Positions 25,135 to 33,857 of a stretch of 64,000 nt of DNA are shown one piece after another. The stretch covers positions 6,837,909 through 6,901,908 of the forward strand of contig NZ_KI421511.1 of the NCBI RefSeq assembly GCF_000473265.1. The letters are read 5' to 3'. A program made the position numbers and the translations under genes. The DNA is from Amycolatopsis thermoflava N1165. GTDB lineage: Bacteria > Actinomycetota > Actinomycetes > Mycobacteriales > Pseudonocardiaceae. Each line of letters opens with the position of its first letter. Within the stretch, counting starts at the first letter, position 1. Below the pieces are notes generated by a model. That model saw only the letters and a list, made by a program, of their open reading frames with translations. It was not told where the DNA came from and did no database searches.

Positions 25135-25767
25135 TAGGAAGTGTCCTGTAAGTCGCTTGCCGGGTTGAGGGGTGCGAGCAGGCCTTGTCCGCGACCACCA
25201 GCTCGGGTCGGCATCGCGGTCTGCCTGGTCCGATCCGGGCGACCGCGATGCCGTCGAGCAGTGGCAATGGTTGTGGGTTGTCGCCGGCGTGGCCGCCGGT
25301 GAGCAGCACCCGCAGTGGCAGCCCGCGGCCGTCGACGGCGAGGTGGATTTTGGTGTTCAGTCCGCCGCGGGAGCGTCCGAGTCCTTCCCTGTCGACCGCG
25401 AGGGTCTCGACGCCGGGCGCGCAGCCCCCTTTTCCGGGCGCCAGCAGCATGCGCCCGCACCACGCTCGAAACGACCGAAATGATCCACTCGACCTCGCCG
25501 ACGGAGTCGTCTTTGACGATCACCTTGTCCAGGATCTTCTGCCAGGTGCCGTCGGCGGTCCACAAACCGCAACCGCTCGTGTGCGGTCTTCCACGGCCCA
25601 TACCGTTCGGGAGCACCTGCCGGTGTTCCCGCCACCGCCGACCCCGACCCGACACCGGCAGCAGCGGCTCAATCCGCGCCCACGCCCGATCCCTCACCTC
25701 ACCCCGACCCACCGCAACCCAAGATCAAACCAAAACCACAGCTAGATCAATTACAGGACAGGACCTA
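25135..25767 (-). mobile_element. Internally deleted IS5-family (IS427-type) insertion sequence
   Basis: Bounded by imperfect inverted repeats: GGAAGTGTCCTGTAA on the left (from 25138) and TTACAGGACAGGAC on the right (ending 25764). Each is flanked by CTA (25135-25137 and 25765-25767), consistent with the short C/TTA duplications of this group. At 633 bp it is smaller than a full-length IS5-group copy. The right end coincides with the insertion point of the next element. Confidence 0.75.
25140..25712 (-). pseudogene. IS5-type transposase remnant
   Basis: Read across frames on the minus strand: RGEVRDRAWARIEPLLPVSG, then WTADGTWQKILDKVIVKDDS, VEWIISVVSSVVRAH, HLAVDGRGLPLRVLLTGGHA, GDNPQPLPLLDGIAVARIG, and ADKACSHPSTR. 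These are in the order of IS5/IS427 transposases. Part of the GILWRLRTGAPWRDLP block and everything after the SHPSTR motif (the final catalytic Glu region) are missing, with at least three frameshifts. It is not functional. Confidence 0.8.
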
Positions 25768-25818
25768 ACTTGAGTTTTAACGTTTGGGGTGGTGGCGAGG
25801 ACCCAGTTGATCATGGAT

Positions 25819-25875
25819 GAAGCCCTTGGTTGATCATTCTTCTTGCGACAGAAAGACGATCACACCAAGGGCTTC
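25819..25875 (+). promoter_or_regulatory. 5' hairpin in front of the IS701-type transposase
   Basis: GAAGCCCTTGGT (25819-25830) and ACCAAGGGCTTC (25864-25875) are perfect 12-bp complements separated by 33 nt. The 3' arm ends 2 nt before the TTG at 25878 and 11 nt before GTG 25887. In readthrough RNA this stem would cover the translation start, as known for IS10 and IS50 protection from host transcription. Function here is inferred. Confidence 0.5.
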
Positions 25876-25886
25876 AGTTGATCAGT

Positions 25887-27326
25887 GTGCACGATCCGGA
25901 TGCGGGTGGCGCGTCCGGGGACCTTGTCCGTTTCCGGCACGAGTTCTATCGGTGCCTGACCCGCCGGGCGGACGCGTTGTTCGAGCTGGCCGAGGCGGTG
26001 TTGTGTGCCGAGGGACCGGTGCGGTCGCTGCCGGAGTTGTCTCTGCTCGCGGAGCATCGCCGCGGTCATGGTGGGCTGTATGCGGGTCTGGCTCACGGCC
26101 GGATCGATGTCGATCGGCTCCGCGACGCGATCCTGGCCGGACCGCTGCCGCAAGCGGCCGACGGCCGGCTGGTGCTGGCCGTGGACATCACCTGCTGGTT
26201 GCGGCCCGAGGCGCACACCGCGCCAGAACGGGTCATGTGCCACGCCTACGGCCGCAACCGTAACCAGCACCTGGCGATTCCCGGCTGGCCTTACTCGGTC
26301 GTGGTCGCGCTGGAAAGCGGCCGTAGCTCCTGGACCGCGCCCGTGGACATCCAACGCCTGGCACCCGGGGTCGATGCCGCCACGGTCACCGCACACCAAC
26401 TCCGCCGGGTGGTCACCGGACTGATCACCCACGGGCACTGGCAGCCCGGGGATCGCGAGATCCTGATCGTGGCCGACGCCGGCTACGACGGACCACGCTT
26501 GGCCTTCCAGTTAGCCGACCTGCCCGTGGCGGTGCTGGTGCGGATGCGCTCAGACCGGGTCCTGCGCCGCTCGGCCCCGCCCCACACACCGCACACGGTG
26601 GGCCGACCGCGCCGTCACGGCAGCGAGTTCGTCTTCGGTGATCCGGCCACCTGGGGTCAACCCGATGTCGCTATCGACGCCGACACCCGTCTCTACGGTC
26701 CGGCCATCGTCCGGGCCTGGAACCGGCTGCATCCCCGGCTGACACACCGCACCGCCTGGACCACGCATGTCGGACACCTGCCGATTCTGGAGGGCACCGT
26801 GGTGCGTTTGCAGGTGGACCGGTTACCGTCCGGGGCGATCCCGAAACCGGTGTGGTTATGGTATTCCCGCGTCGATCTGGACATTGAGATGGTCGATCTG
26901 CTCTGGCAGGCGTTCCTGCGCAGATTCGACATCGAGCACACGTTCCGACTGTTCAAACAGACACTCGGTTGGACCCGCCCGAAGCTGCGCACTCCCGAGC
27001 AGGCCGATCGGTGGGGCTGGCTGATGCTGGCCGCCTACACCCAACTCCGACTGGCCCGCCGGCTGGCCGCAGATCTACGGCGCCCCTGGGAGAAACCCGC
27101 ACCACCGGGCCGGCTCACCCCAGCTCGAGTACGTCGCGGGTTTCGGCACCTACGCGCACAGGCCGGCTGTCCCGCGAGTGCACCGAAACCAACACGCGCC
27201 GGCCCAGGGCGGCCAACCGGCCGTCGCAACGACCGCCCAGCCACCCGCCATGACGTGCACGTCATCACCTCAACAACATCCAAGAAATACAAGTCGAGCA
27301 CGCCTCGACCACGCCGAACAGGTTAA
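25887..27326 (+). CDS. IS701-type DDE transposase
   Basis: About 479 residues. N-terminal VRFRHEFYRCLTRRADALFE and AEAVLCAEGPVRSLPELSLL lead into the DDE core. LVLAVDITCWLRPEA supplies the first Asp, EILIVADAGYDGPRLAFQLA the second, and FDIEHTFRLFKQTLGWTRPK the Glu of the Y/F-xx-E-xx-F block. The C-terminal HTH-like tail is typical of actinobacterial NF041680-type/IS701 transposases. GTG 25887 is used; TTG 25878 is possible. The TAA stop lies inside the right inverted repeat. Confidence 0.88.
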   Translation: MHDPDAGGASGDLVRFRHEFYRCLTRRADALFELAEAVLCAEGPVRSLPELSLLAEHRRGHGGLYAGLAHGRIDVDRLRDAILAGPLPQAADGRLVLAVDITCWLRPEAHTAPERVMCHAYGRNRNQHLAIPGWPYSVVVALESGRSSWTAPVDIQRLAPGVDAATVTAHQLRRVVTGLITHGHWQPGDREILIVADAGYDGPRLAFQLADLPVAVLVRMRSDRVLRRSAPPHTPHTVGRPRRHGSEFVFGDPATWGQPDVAIDADTRLYGPAIVRAWNRLHPRLTHRTAWTTHVGHLPILEGTVVRLQVDRLPSGAIPKPVWLWYSRVDLDIEMVDLLWQAFLRRFDIEHTFRLFKQTLGWTRPKLRTPEQADRWGWLMLAAYTQLRLARRLAADLRRPWEKPAPPGRLTPARVRRGFRHLRAQAGCPASAPKPTRAGPGRPTGRRNDRPATRHDVHVITSTTSKKYKSSTPRPRRTG

Positions 27327-27334
27327 AACTCAAG

Positions 27335-28813
27335 CTAACCCCCGATGCCGGAATTCCGGGCGGCTTCGACGATCGTGGCCGCGTCCTCGGGCAGCAGGTG
27401 GCCCGCCGTGACCGAGGACTGGGCGGCCGCCTGCACCTTGGCCACGTAGTCCGCGTTGGTCGGGTACAGGCGGCTCAGCACCGGCTCCGCCGTGGGCGGG
27501 AACGACGGGTCGGACGGGTCGCCGTCGTCGTGCTGGTCCCACGGGTCCGCGTCGCCGTTCCACGGGTCCCGCGCGCCGTAGAGGCCGCAGAAGACGCCGC
27601 TGTCCGTGGTGTCCCGCTCGCCGCTCAGCGTGCGCGTCGGCACCGCGACGTCGGGCAGCCGGATGCCGCCGGTGGCCAGGCCGGTGGCCAGGTCGCGGCG
27701 GTCGGCGTCGAGCAGCGCGCCGCTCGCCGGGCGCGGTCCGCCCTGCGCCCACGTGGTCAGCGCCCGCAGCGCGGCGTTCATCGAGTAGTGGCCGGGCCCG
27801 TCGTTGTAGGGCGCGGACCCGGCGGCGCAACCCGGTTCCGGCGCGGCCGATCCGGCGGACTTCTGCACCGTCGGGCCGCCGAGGTCGAAGGCCCACTGGT
27901 CGCCGTGGGCGGTGCCGGCCAGCTCCCAGTGCACGACGCGGTCGGTGTCCGGTTGCCGTGCCACCGCCGCGCCCGGCACGTCGGTCTCGGTGAGCACCAC
28001 GAACACCGGAACCGCGGTGTCGGTCCGGATGCGGCTCGGGTTCGGCATCGTCAGCACGTCGACGAGCCTGCCGCTGATCGGGGCCGCGACCGCGCTGTTG
28101 CTGTGGATCATCAGGCCGTCGTAGACGCGCGCGACCGGCTGGACGGCGTTGGCGTAGGTGGTCATGAACCCGGCCGACTGCGATTCCCCGTCGGCGAGCA
28201 GCGTCCGGATCTCCAGGCCGCCCAGCGGGTCCGGCCCGTTCGGCGTGCGCAACGCCTGTCCCGCCTGGGAGAAGATGTCATAGGCGTAGGCGTCGCCGGG
28301 GTGCACGAGGCTGCCGTAGCGCGCCGGGTCCCAGCCGCGCAGGCCCGCGATGTCGCCGAGCCCGCCGTTGACGCCGACGGACTGCGCCGACACGCCGACC
28401 CACGCGTAGCCCTGGCGGAGCAGCTCGTCCCGCATGAACCAGTAGTCGGGCGACAGTTCCAGCTGGGCGCTGACGTTGAGCCACTCCACGACGACCGTGC
28501 CGTTGAAGCGCGCCGGGTCGCTCGGCCGCCGGACCAGCAGCCGCGTCCGGTACTCGGCCTGGGTGGTCGGCCGGACGTCCCACCGGCCGGACGAGGTCCA
28601 CAGCCCCGACTTGGCGTACGCGGTGGCGGTGCCCGAGATGAAGAACTCGCTCTCGGTGTAGCCGAACGAGCCGAGGTCCTCGGCCGCGGCGAGGAACGGG
28701 AACCCGTGGCTTCCCGCGGGTGGTGTGGTGATCGTCGGGTTCGCGGCCGCGGCCGTGGCGGGCAGGAGCGCGGTGAACACCGCCAGTAGTGTCGCGAGAA
28801 CGGCTGTGCGCAC
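27335..28813 (-). CDS. Secreted alpha/beta-hydrolase domain protein
   Basis: 492 residues with a signal peptide (MRTAVLATLLAVFTALLPAT, then AAAANP). It matches the actinobacterial alpha/beta hydrolase domain family seen in large secreted esterase-like proteins. Blocks are FFISGTATAYAKSGLW, RLLVRRPSDPARFNGTVVVE, EWLNVSAQLELSPDYWFMRD and YAWVGVSAQSVGVNGG. LLADGESQSAGFMTTY holds the nucleophile Ser elbow G-E-S-Q-S, and WELAGTAHGDQ the likely catalytic His. Its TAG stop (27335-27337) is inside the CTAA target duplication of the adjacent IS, so the insertion left the protein intact. Confidence 0.85.
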   Translation of the reverse strand: MRTAVLATLLAVFTALLPATAAAANPTITTPPAGSHGFPFLAAAEDLGSFGYTESEFFISGTATAYAKSGLWTSSGRWDVRPTTQAEYRTRLLVRRPSDPARFNGTVVVEWLNVSAQLELSPDYWFMRDELLRQGYAWVGVSAQSVGVNGGLGDIAGLRGWDPARYGSLVHPGDAYAYDIFSQAGQALRTPNGPDPLGGLEIRTLLADGESQSAGFMTTYANAVQPVARVYDGLMIHSNSAVAAPISGRLVDVLTMPNPSRIRTDTAVPVFVVLTETDVPGAAVARQPDTDRVVHWELAGTAHGDQWAFDLGGPTVQKSAGSAAPEPGCAAGSAPYNDGPGHYSMNAALRALTTWAQGGPRPASGALLDADRRDLATGLATGGIRLPDVAVPTRTLSGERDTTDSGVFCGLYGARDPWNGDADPWDQHDDGDPSDPSFPPTAEPVLSRLYPTNADYVAKVQAAAQSSVTAGHLLPEDAATIVEAARNSGIGG

Positions 28814-28885
28814 TGGTCACCTCCGAGGTGTGGGGAGGGCCAGTGTGGGGCGGCCGCGGTTGCCTGGGCATCGGCGAAATCACCG

Positions 28886-29560
28886 GTGCATTCGACGCCT
28901 CGCTCAACGGAGCACCGCGGGCCAGCTGGTCACCGGCCAGAACGGCGCCGCGCCGATCGACTACCCGTACGCGTTCCTGGCGCCGTCGAACACAGGCGTG
29001 CCGACGGGCTTCGACATCAACCGCGACGGGGCGACCGTGCACTTCCTGGTCTCCCACCCGACGCCGCCCACGTTCGACGGCGCGGAGGACCGCAACGGCA
29101 CCCTCAACCACGACGAGATCCGCCTGTGGGCCGACTACGTGACGCCCGGCAAGGGGCGGCTACCTCTACGACGACGCCGGCCGCCGCGGCGGGCTGAAGC
29201 CGGGCGAGGGGTTCGTCGTCGCCGGCGACAACAACTCCGACCCGAACGACGGCGACAGCGTGCCGGGCACGATCGACCATCTGCTCGGCGCGCCGCGCGT
29301 GTGGGACACCTGGCCGGGCAGCACGGGTGGCCGTCTCGCGGCCCAGGCACAGGGTGGCGCGAACCTGACCCACGAGACGGACCCGTACTTCGACACGGCG
29401 GACTACAGCGCGCCCGGCAACCTGCGCGTGGACTACGTGCTGCCCTCACGCGGCCTGGTCCCCGCCGGCGGCGCGGTGTTCTGGTCTGCGCCGGACTCGC
29501 CGCTGGCCCGGCTCAAGGACGCCTCCGACCACCACCTGGTGCGCGTGGACGTGCCGCGGC
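28886..29560 (+). pseudogene. Endonuclease/exonuclease/phosphatase-family remnant
   Basis: Fragments in order over three frames: AFDASLN; STAGQLVTGQNGAAPIDYPY; FLAPSNTGVPTGFDINRDG; VHFLVSHPTPPTFDG; EDRNGTLNHDEIRLWADYVT; then after a shift near 29155 YLYDDAGRRGGLKPGEGFVV, AGDNNSDPNDGDSVPG, DHLLGAPRVWDTWPGS and DYVLPSRGL, SDHHLVRVDV. These are EEP (PF03372) catalytic blocks (GDxNxDP, SDHH). The start and the E-containing N-terminal block are missing, and there are at least two frameshifts. Its 3' end abuts the ABC permease gene. Confidence 0.75.
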
Positions 29561-29567
29561 CGCGACG

Positions 29568-30335
29568 TCAGGCGTTCTCCTTCTGGAAGGTCCGCGTGCC
29601 CCAGAACACCGCGAGGACCGTCATCACCACGAGGATGATCGAGCCGGTCATCAGCGCGTCCATCGTGAGGTCGCCGCGGAAGGTGGCCCGCTCCGCGTCG
29701 ACGACGTGGGTGAACGGGTTGATCCGCGAGATGGCGTAGAGCCAGTCCGGCGCGAGGATGCTGGTGATCGGCAGCAGGATGCCGGACAGCAGCAGCACCG
29801 GCATCAGCACGGCGTTCAGCAGCGCCGGGAAGGCCTGCTCGCTCTTCAGCGTCAGCGCCACCGCGTAGGACGCCGAAGCCAGTGTCGCCGCGACGAGGCC
29901 GACGATCACCAGGCTCAGCAGCACCCCGCCGATCGGCGCGTCCAGTCCAAAGGCGACATACGCGAGCACGGTGATCAGCACGGCCTGGATGACCGCCTGG
30001 ATCACGTTGTTCACGACCTTGCCCAGCAACAGCCCCACCCGGCTGGCCGGCGTCACCCGCAGCCGTTCCAGCACGCCGCTGCGGTAGTCCATCAGCAGCG
30101 AGAACCCGGCGAACGACGAGCTGAACAGCGCCAGCTGGATGATCAGCGCCGGCGTCAGGATGGTCCAGCTGGTGCCCGGCGGGAAGCCCGGCGTGCTGCT
30201 GACGACCTTTTCCATCAGCGGCCCGAACAGCACCAGGTACAGCACCGGCTGCATGATGCCGATCATCACCCACGCCGGGTTGCGCATGGACAACGTCCAG
30301 TCCCGCTTGAAGATCAGCCACGTGTCACGCAACAT
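29568..30335 (-). CDS. ABC-2 type exporter permease (DrrB-like)
   Basis: 255 residues with six predicted helices and the ABC-2 layout: MLRDTWLIFKRDWTLSMRNP at the N-terminus, ALFSSSFAGFSLLMDYRSGV, the ERLRVTPASRVGLLLGK coupling loop, and FPALLNAVLMPVLLLSGILL. It forms the membrane part of a drug/antibiotic-type exporter with the ATPase encoded just upstream (11-bp overlap). The transported compound is unknown. Confidence 0.9.
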   Translation of the reverse strand: MLRDTWLIFKRDWTLSMRNPAWVMIGIMQPVLYLVLFGPLMEKVVSSTPGFPPGTSWTILTPALIIQLALFSSSFAGFSLLMDYRSGVLERLRVTPASRVGLLLGKVVNNVIQAVIQAVLITVLAYVAFGLDAPIGGVLLSLVIVGLVAATLASASYAVALTLKSEQAFPALLNAVLMPVLLLSGILLPITSILAPDWLYAISRINPFTHVVDAERATFRGDLTMDALMTGSIILVVMTVLAVFWGTRTFQKENA

Positions 30336-31311
30336 GGGCGGCCTCCTCGTGGTGCTGGGACTGCTCGGCGTCGCGCAGCGACCGGCCGGTGAGCGTGAGG
30401 AACACGTCGTCCAGCGTCGGCCGGTTCACCTGCATCGAGGTCATCGCGATGCCGTCGGCGTCCAGGCGCCGCAACAGTTCCGGCAGCGCGGTGTCCCCGC
30501 GCGGCACGCGGAACCGCACCTCGGCTTCACCGGTGGTCACCTCGTGCGCGCCCGCCAGGCGCCCCGCGACCTCGGCCGCGGCGTCCACGAACTCCGGGGC
30601 CACGCCGATCGTCACGCCGTCGCCGGACACCCGCGCCTTGAGCGAGTCCGGCGACCCCTCGGCCACGATCTCGCCGTTGTCGATCACCAGGATCCGGTCG
30701 CACAGCGAGTCGGCCTCGTCCAGGTAGTGCGTGGTGAGGAACAGCGTCACGCCATGGTCCGCGCGCAGCCGCCGGATGTGCTCCCAGAGGTTGGCGCGGC
30801 TCTGCGGGTCCAGCCCGGTGGTCGGCTCGTCGAAGAAGATCAGCTTCGGGTCGTGGATCAGGCTCAGCGCGATGTCCAGCCGCCGCCGCTGGCCACCGGA
30901 CAGCGTCTTCGTCAGCCGGTCGTCCAGGCTCACGAGGTCGAGCTGCTCGATCAGCTCCCGGCCCCGCCGCAGCGACTCCTCCTTCGACATCCCGTACAGC
31001 CGGCCCTGCAGCTCGATCTCCTCGAGCACCTTCATCTCCGGGGTGACGCCGCCGCCCTGTGCGACGTACCCGATCTGCCTGCGCACGCCGACCGGGTCGG
31101 CGACCAGGTCGCGCCCGGCCACCTGCGCCTCGCCCGCGGTCGGGCGCAGCAGCGTGGTCAGCATTCGCAGCGTCGTGGTCTTGCCTGCGCCGTTCGGGCC
31201 GAGGAACCCCACCAGTTCACCCTCGGCGACGTCGATGTCGACGCCCTTCACGGCCTCGACGCTGCGGCCGCGCGCGGTGAACGTCCGCGCGAGACCGCGT
31301 GCCTTGATCAT
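30325..31311 (-). CDS. ABC exporter ATPase (DrrA-like)
   Basis: 328 residues: Walker A GPNGAGKTTT, signature LSGGQRRRLDIALSLI, Walker B LIFFDEPTTGLD, switch His in LFLTTHYLDEAD, and a DrrA-type C-terminal extension ending RPTLDDVFLTLTGRSL. ATG 31311 is preceded by AAGGGGGATT. It pairs with the overlapping permease gene and lies downstream of padR and two matching palindromes, so expression is probably derepressed by a PadR ligand, perhaps the exported drug. Confidence 0.92.
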   Translation of the reverse strand: MIKARGLARTFTARGRSVEAVKGVDIDVAEGELVGFLGPNGAGKTTTLRMLTTLLRPTAGEAQVAGRDLVADPVGVRRQIGYVAQGGGVTPEMKVLEEIELQGRLYGMSKEESLRRGRELIEQLDLVSLDDRLTKTLSGGQRRRLDIALSLIHDPKLIFFDEPTTGLDPQSRANLWEHIRRLRADHGVTLFLTTHYLDEADSLCDRILVIDNGEIVAEGSPDSLKARVSGDGVTIGVAPEFVDAAAEVAGRLAGAHEVTTGEAEVRFRVPRGDTALPELLRRLDADGIAMTSMQVNRPTLDDVFLTLTGRSLRDAEQSQHHEEAAHVA

Positions 31312-31331
31312 GAGAATCCCCCTTGATTCAG

Positions 31332-31347
31332 TAGTCAAATTTGACTA
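31332..31347. promoter_or_regulatory. Operator 1, perfect 16-bp palindrome before the ABC exporter
   Basis: TAGTCAAATTTGACTA reads identically on both strands. It lies 20 bp upstream of the ATPase start, in the promoter position of the exporter genes. It is AT-rich in a GC-rich background and is repeated at 31383. PadR is the likely ligand by proximity. Confidence 0.65.
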
Positions 31348-31382
31348 GTGATGGCGGCCACTCTGCCCCCACTATCGCGCCG

Positions 31383-31398
31383 TAGTCAAATTTGATTA
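31383..31398. promoter_or_regulatory. Operator 2, near-identical palindrome overlapping the padR stop
   Basis: TAGTCAAATTTGATTA differs from operator 1 by one base and lies 51 bp away, close to five helical turns. Its last three bases are the complement of the padR TAA stop, so coding and operator sequence overlap. Confidence 0.6.
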
Positions 31399-32001
31399 CT
31401 TGATCTCGGGAGGAGCGCCGAAGTGGCGCCCCGGGTCGTCGGCCATGACGTACTCGCCGTCCTGCAGGCGCTTGATCAGGCCCCGCAGCCACTCGATGGT
31501 CGCCTCGACGTTCGTGCCCCACAGCCGGTACAGCTCGCCGACGTGGTCCGGGTGGCCCCAGTCGGCGCCGCCGTCCAATACGCTCCGGGTGGTCGCGAGC
31601 TGGCCCTCCAGCCGCGTCAGCCGGTGCCGCAGCAGGGACAGTGCCCGGTCGCGGGACAGGGCGGGCAGGAAGGTCAGCGCGGCGGCGAAGGCGAACGCGT
31701 CCTGCGCCCCGTCGCCCTCGGTCTCCGCGATCATCTGGGCCAGCCGGACCTGGAACTCGGTCTCGCCGTCGTCGGTCAGCCGGTAGGCGACCCGGTCCGG
31801 GCCGCGTCCCTCCGGCTCGTCCGGCACCGCCTCCAGCAGGCCTTCGGCCGCCATCTTCTTCAGCGCGTGGTAGATCGACCCGGGCTGGACGTTCGCCCAG
31901 CGGTCGGCCGACCAGGTCAGCAGCTCACGCCGCACCTGATAGCCGTGCGCCCGGCCGTACATGCGTACGACGCCCAGCACCAGCAGCCGCGTCGGCGACA
32001 C
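31396..32001 (-). CDS. PadR family transcriptional regulator
   Basis: 201 residues. The PadR winged helix reads MSPTRLLVLGVVRMYGRAHG, YQVRRELLTWSADRWANVQP, then GSIYHALKKMAAEGLLEAV, with RVAYRLTDDGETEF as the wing. The C-terminal half is the longer helical dimerisation domain of the Vir-type PadR group. The GTG start has AAGGAGGTCGG directly upstream, a very strong ribosome site. It is transcribed ahead of the drrAB-like genes and is probably their repressor. Divergent from metG. Confidence 0.88.
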   Translation of the reverse strand: MSPTRLLVLGVVRMYGRAHGYQVRRELLTWSADRWANVQPGSIYHALKKMAAEGLLEAVPDEPEGRGPDRVAYRLTDDGETEFQVRLAQMIAETEGDGAQDAFAFAAALTFLPALSRDRALSLLRHRLTRLEGQLATTRSVLDGGADWGHPDHVGELYRLWGTNVEATIEWLRGLIKRLQDGEYVMADDPGRHFGAPPEIK

Positions 32002-32063
32002 CCGACCTCCTTAAGCCTTCCCAGGTAACAATGCACGAGACGGCATCCGTACGCTAAACAGGC

Positions 32064-33857
32064 ATGAGCATCCCTGTGTTGACGGCGGTGGCCTGGCCTT
32101 ATGCCAACGGGCCCCGTCACATCGGCCACGTCTCCGGCTTCGGCGTCCCGTCGGACGTGTTCTCGCGCTACCAGCGAATGGCCGGCAACCGGGTGCTCAT
32201 GGTGTCCGGGACCGACGAGCACGGCACGCCGATCACGGTCCAGGCGGACAAGGAGGGCCTCACCTCCCAGCAGACCGCCGACAAGTACACCCGCCAGATC
32301 GGCCAGGACCTGCAGGGCCTCGGGCTGACCTACGACCTGTTCACCCGCACCAGCACCGGCAACCACGCCGAGGTCACGCAGCAGATCTTCCTCGCGCTGC
32401 ACCGCAACGGCTACGTCGTGCCCAAGACCACGACCGGCGCGATCAGCCCGTCCACCGGCCGGACGCTGCCGGACCGCTACATCGAGGGCACCTGCCCGAT
32501 CTGCGGTTACGACGGCGCGCGCGGCGACCAGTGCGACAACTGCGGCAACCAGCTGGATGCCGAAGAGCTGATCAACCCGAAGTCGCGGATCAACGGTGAG
32601 ACGCCGAAGTTCGTCGAGACCGAGCACCTGTTCCTCGACCTGCCCGCGTTCACCGAGAGTCTCGGCAAGTGGCTGTCGACCAAGACCGACTGGCGGCCCA
32701 ACGTCGTCAACTTCACCAAGAACCTGCTCGACGACATGCGGCCCCGCCCGATCACCCGCGACCTGGACTGGGGCGTGAAGATCCCGCTGGACGGCTGGCG
32801 CGACCAGCCGCTCAAGCGGTTCTACGTGTGGTTCGACGCGGTGATCGGCTACTTCTCGGCCAGCGTCGAGTGGGCCCGGCGCAGCGGGAACCCGGACGCG
32901 TGGCAGGAGTTCTGGACCAACCCGGACGCGCGCGGCTACTACTTCATGGGCAAGGACAACATCACCTTCCACGCCCAGATCTGGCCCGCGCTGCTGCTCG
33001 GCCACAACGGGGCCGGGGACAAGGGCGGCCAGGTCGGCCCGTACGGCAAGCTGAACCTGCCGGACGAGATCGTGTCGTCGGAGTTCCTGACCATGAGCGG
33101 GTCGAAGTTCTCCACCTCGCGCGGCACGGTCATCTACGTCAATGACTTCCTGCGCGAGTTCGGCCCGGACACCCTGCGCTACTTCATCGCGGTGGCCGGC
33201 CCGGAGACCCAGGACACCGACTTCACCTGGGACGAGTTCGTCCGCCGGACCAACTTCGAGCTGGCCAACGAGTGGGGCAACCTGGTCAACCGCTCCATCT
33301 CGATGGCGCACAAGAACAACGGCGCGATCCCGGCCCCGGTCAAGCCGGCGCCCGCGGACGAGGAGCTGAAGGCGCTGTCCCGCAAGGCGTTCGAGACCGT
33401 CGGCGGGCACCTGCAGCGGTCGCGGTTCAAGCTGGCGGCCACCGAGGCGATGCGGGTCGTGTCCGCGGCCAACCGGTACCTGTCCGACCAGGAGCCGTGG
33501 AAGCTCAAGGACGACCCGGAGCGCCGCGACGCGGTGCTGCACACCGCGCTGCAGGTGGTGTCGGACGCGAACACGCTGCTCACCCCGTTCCTGCCGCACT
33601 CGGCGCAGAAGGTGCACGAGGCGCTGGGCGGCACCGGCGTGTGGGCCGCGCAGCCGGAGCTGCAGGACGTCGAGGACCTGGACATCCCCGGCCGGATCAA
33701 CCCGATCCTGACCGGCGATTACGCGGCCGAGCAGGCGCGCTGGGAGTCGATCCCGATCGAGGTCGGCCGTCCGCTGGCCAAGCCGACGCCGCTGTTCGCC
33801 AAGCTCGACCCGAAGCTCGGCGAGACCGGTCCGGAGTGGGCTCCGATCGCGCAGTGA
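32064..33857 (+). CDS. metG: Methionyl-tRNA synthetase
   Basis: 597-residue class I synthetase with the HIGH motif in ANGPRHIGH and the KMSKS equivalent KFSTS ([10 protein letters not shown]). A zinc knuckle, [18 protein letters not shown], lies near residues 147-164, and [11 protein letters not shown] is in the active site. The C-terminal anticodon-binding helical domain includes [19 protein letters not shown]. There is no C-terminal tRNA-binding extension, as in the shorter actinobacterial form. It charges initiator and elongator tRNA-Met. It is followed by tatD with a 4-nt overlap. Confidence 0.97.
   Translation: MSIPVLTAVAWPYANGPRHIGHVSGFGVPSDVFSRYQRMAGNRVLMVSGTDEHGTPITVQADKEGLTSQQTADKYTRQIGQDLQGLGLTYDLFTRTSTGNHAEVTQQIFLALHRNGYVVPKTTTGAISPSTGRTLPDRYIEGTCPICGYDGARGDQCDNCGNQLDAEELINPKSRINGETPKFVETEHLFLDLPAFTESLGKWLSTKTDWRPNVVNFTKNLLDDMRPRPITRDLDWGVKIPLDGWRDQPLKRFYVWFDAVIGYFSASVEWARRSGNPDAWQEFWTNPDARGYYFMGKDNITFHAQIWPALLLGHNGAGDKGGQVGPYGKLNLPDEIVSSEFLTMSGSKFSTSRGTVIYVNDFLREFGPDTLRYFIAVAGPETQDTDFTWDEFVRRTNFELANEWGNLVNRSISMAHKNNGAIPAPVKPAPADEELKALSRKAFETVGGHLQRSRFKLAATEAMRVVSAANRYLSDQEPWKLKDDPERRDAVLHTALQVVSDANTLLTPFLPHSAQKVHEALGGTGVWAAQPELQDVEDLDIPGRINPILTGDYAAEQARWESIPIEVGRPLAKPTPLFAKLDPKLGETGPEWAPIAQ

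Larger units (their letters stand above)
25769..27334 (+). mobile_element. Intact IS701-type insertion sequence
   Basis: The ends are perfect 13-bp inverted repeats, CTTGAGTTTTAAC (25769-25781) and GTTAAAACTCAAG (27322-27334). They are flanked by a 4-bp direct repeat CTAA (25765-25768 and 27335-27338). CTAA fits the YTAR target preference of IS701-family elements. It carries one uninterrupted transposase gene and appears recent, since both repeats and the target duplication are intact. Confidence 0.85.
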
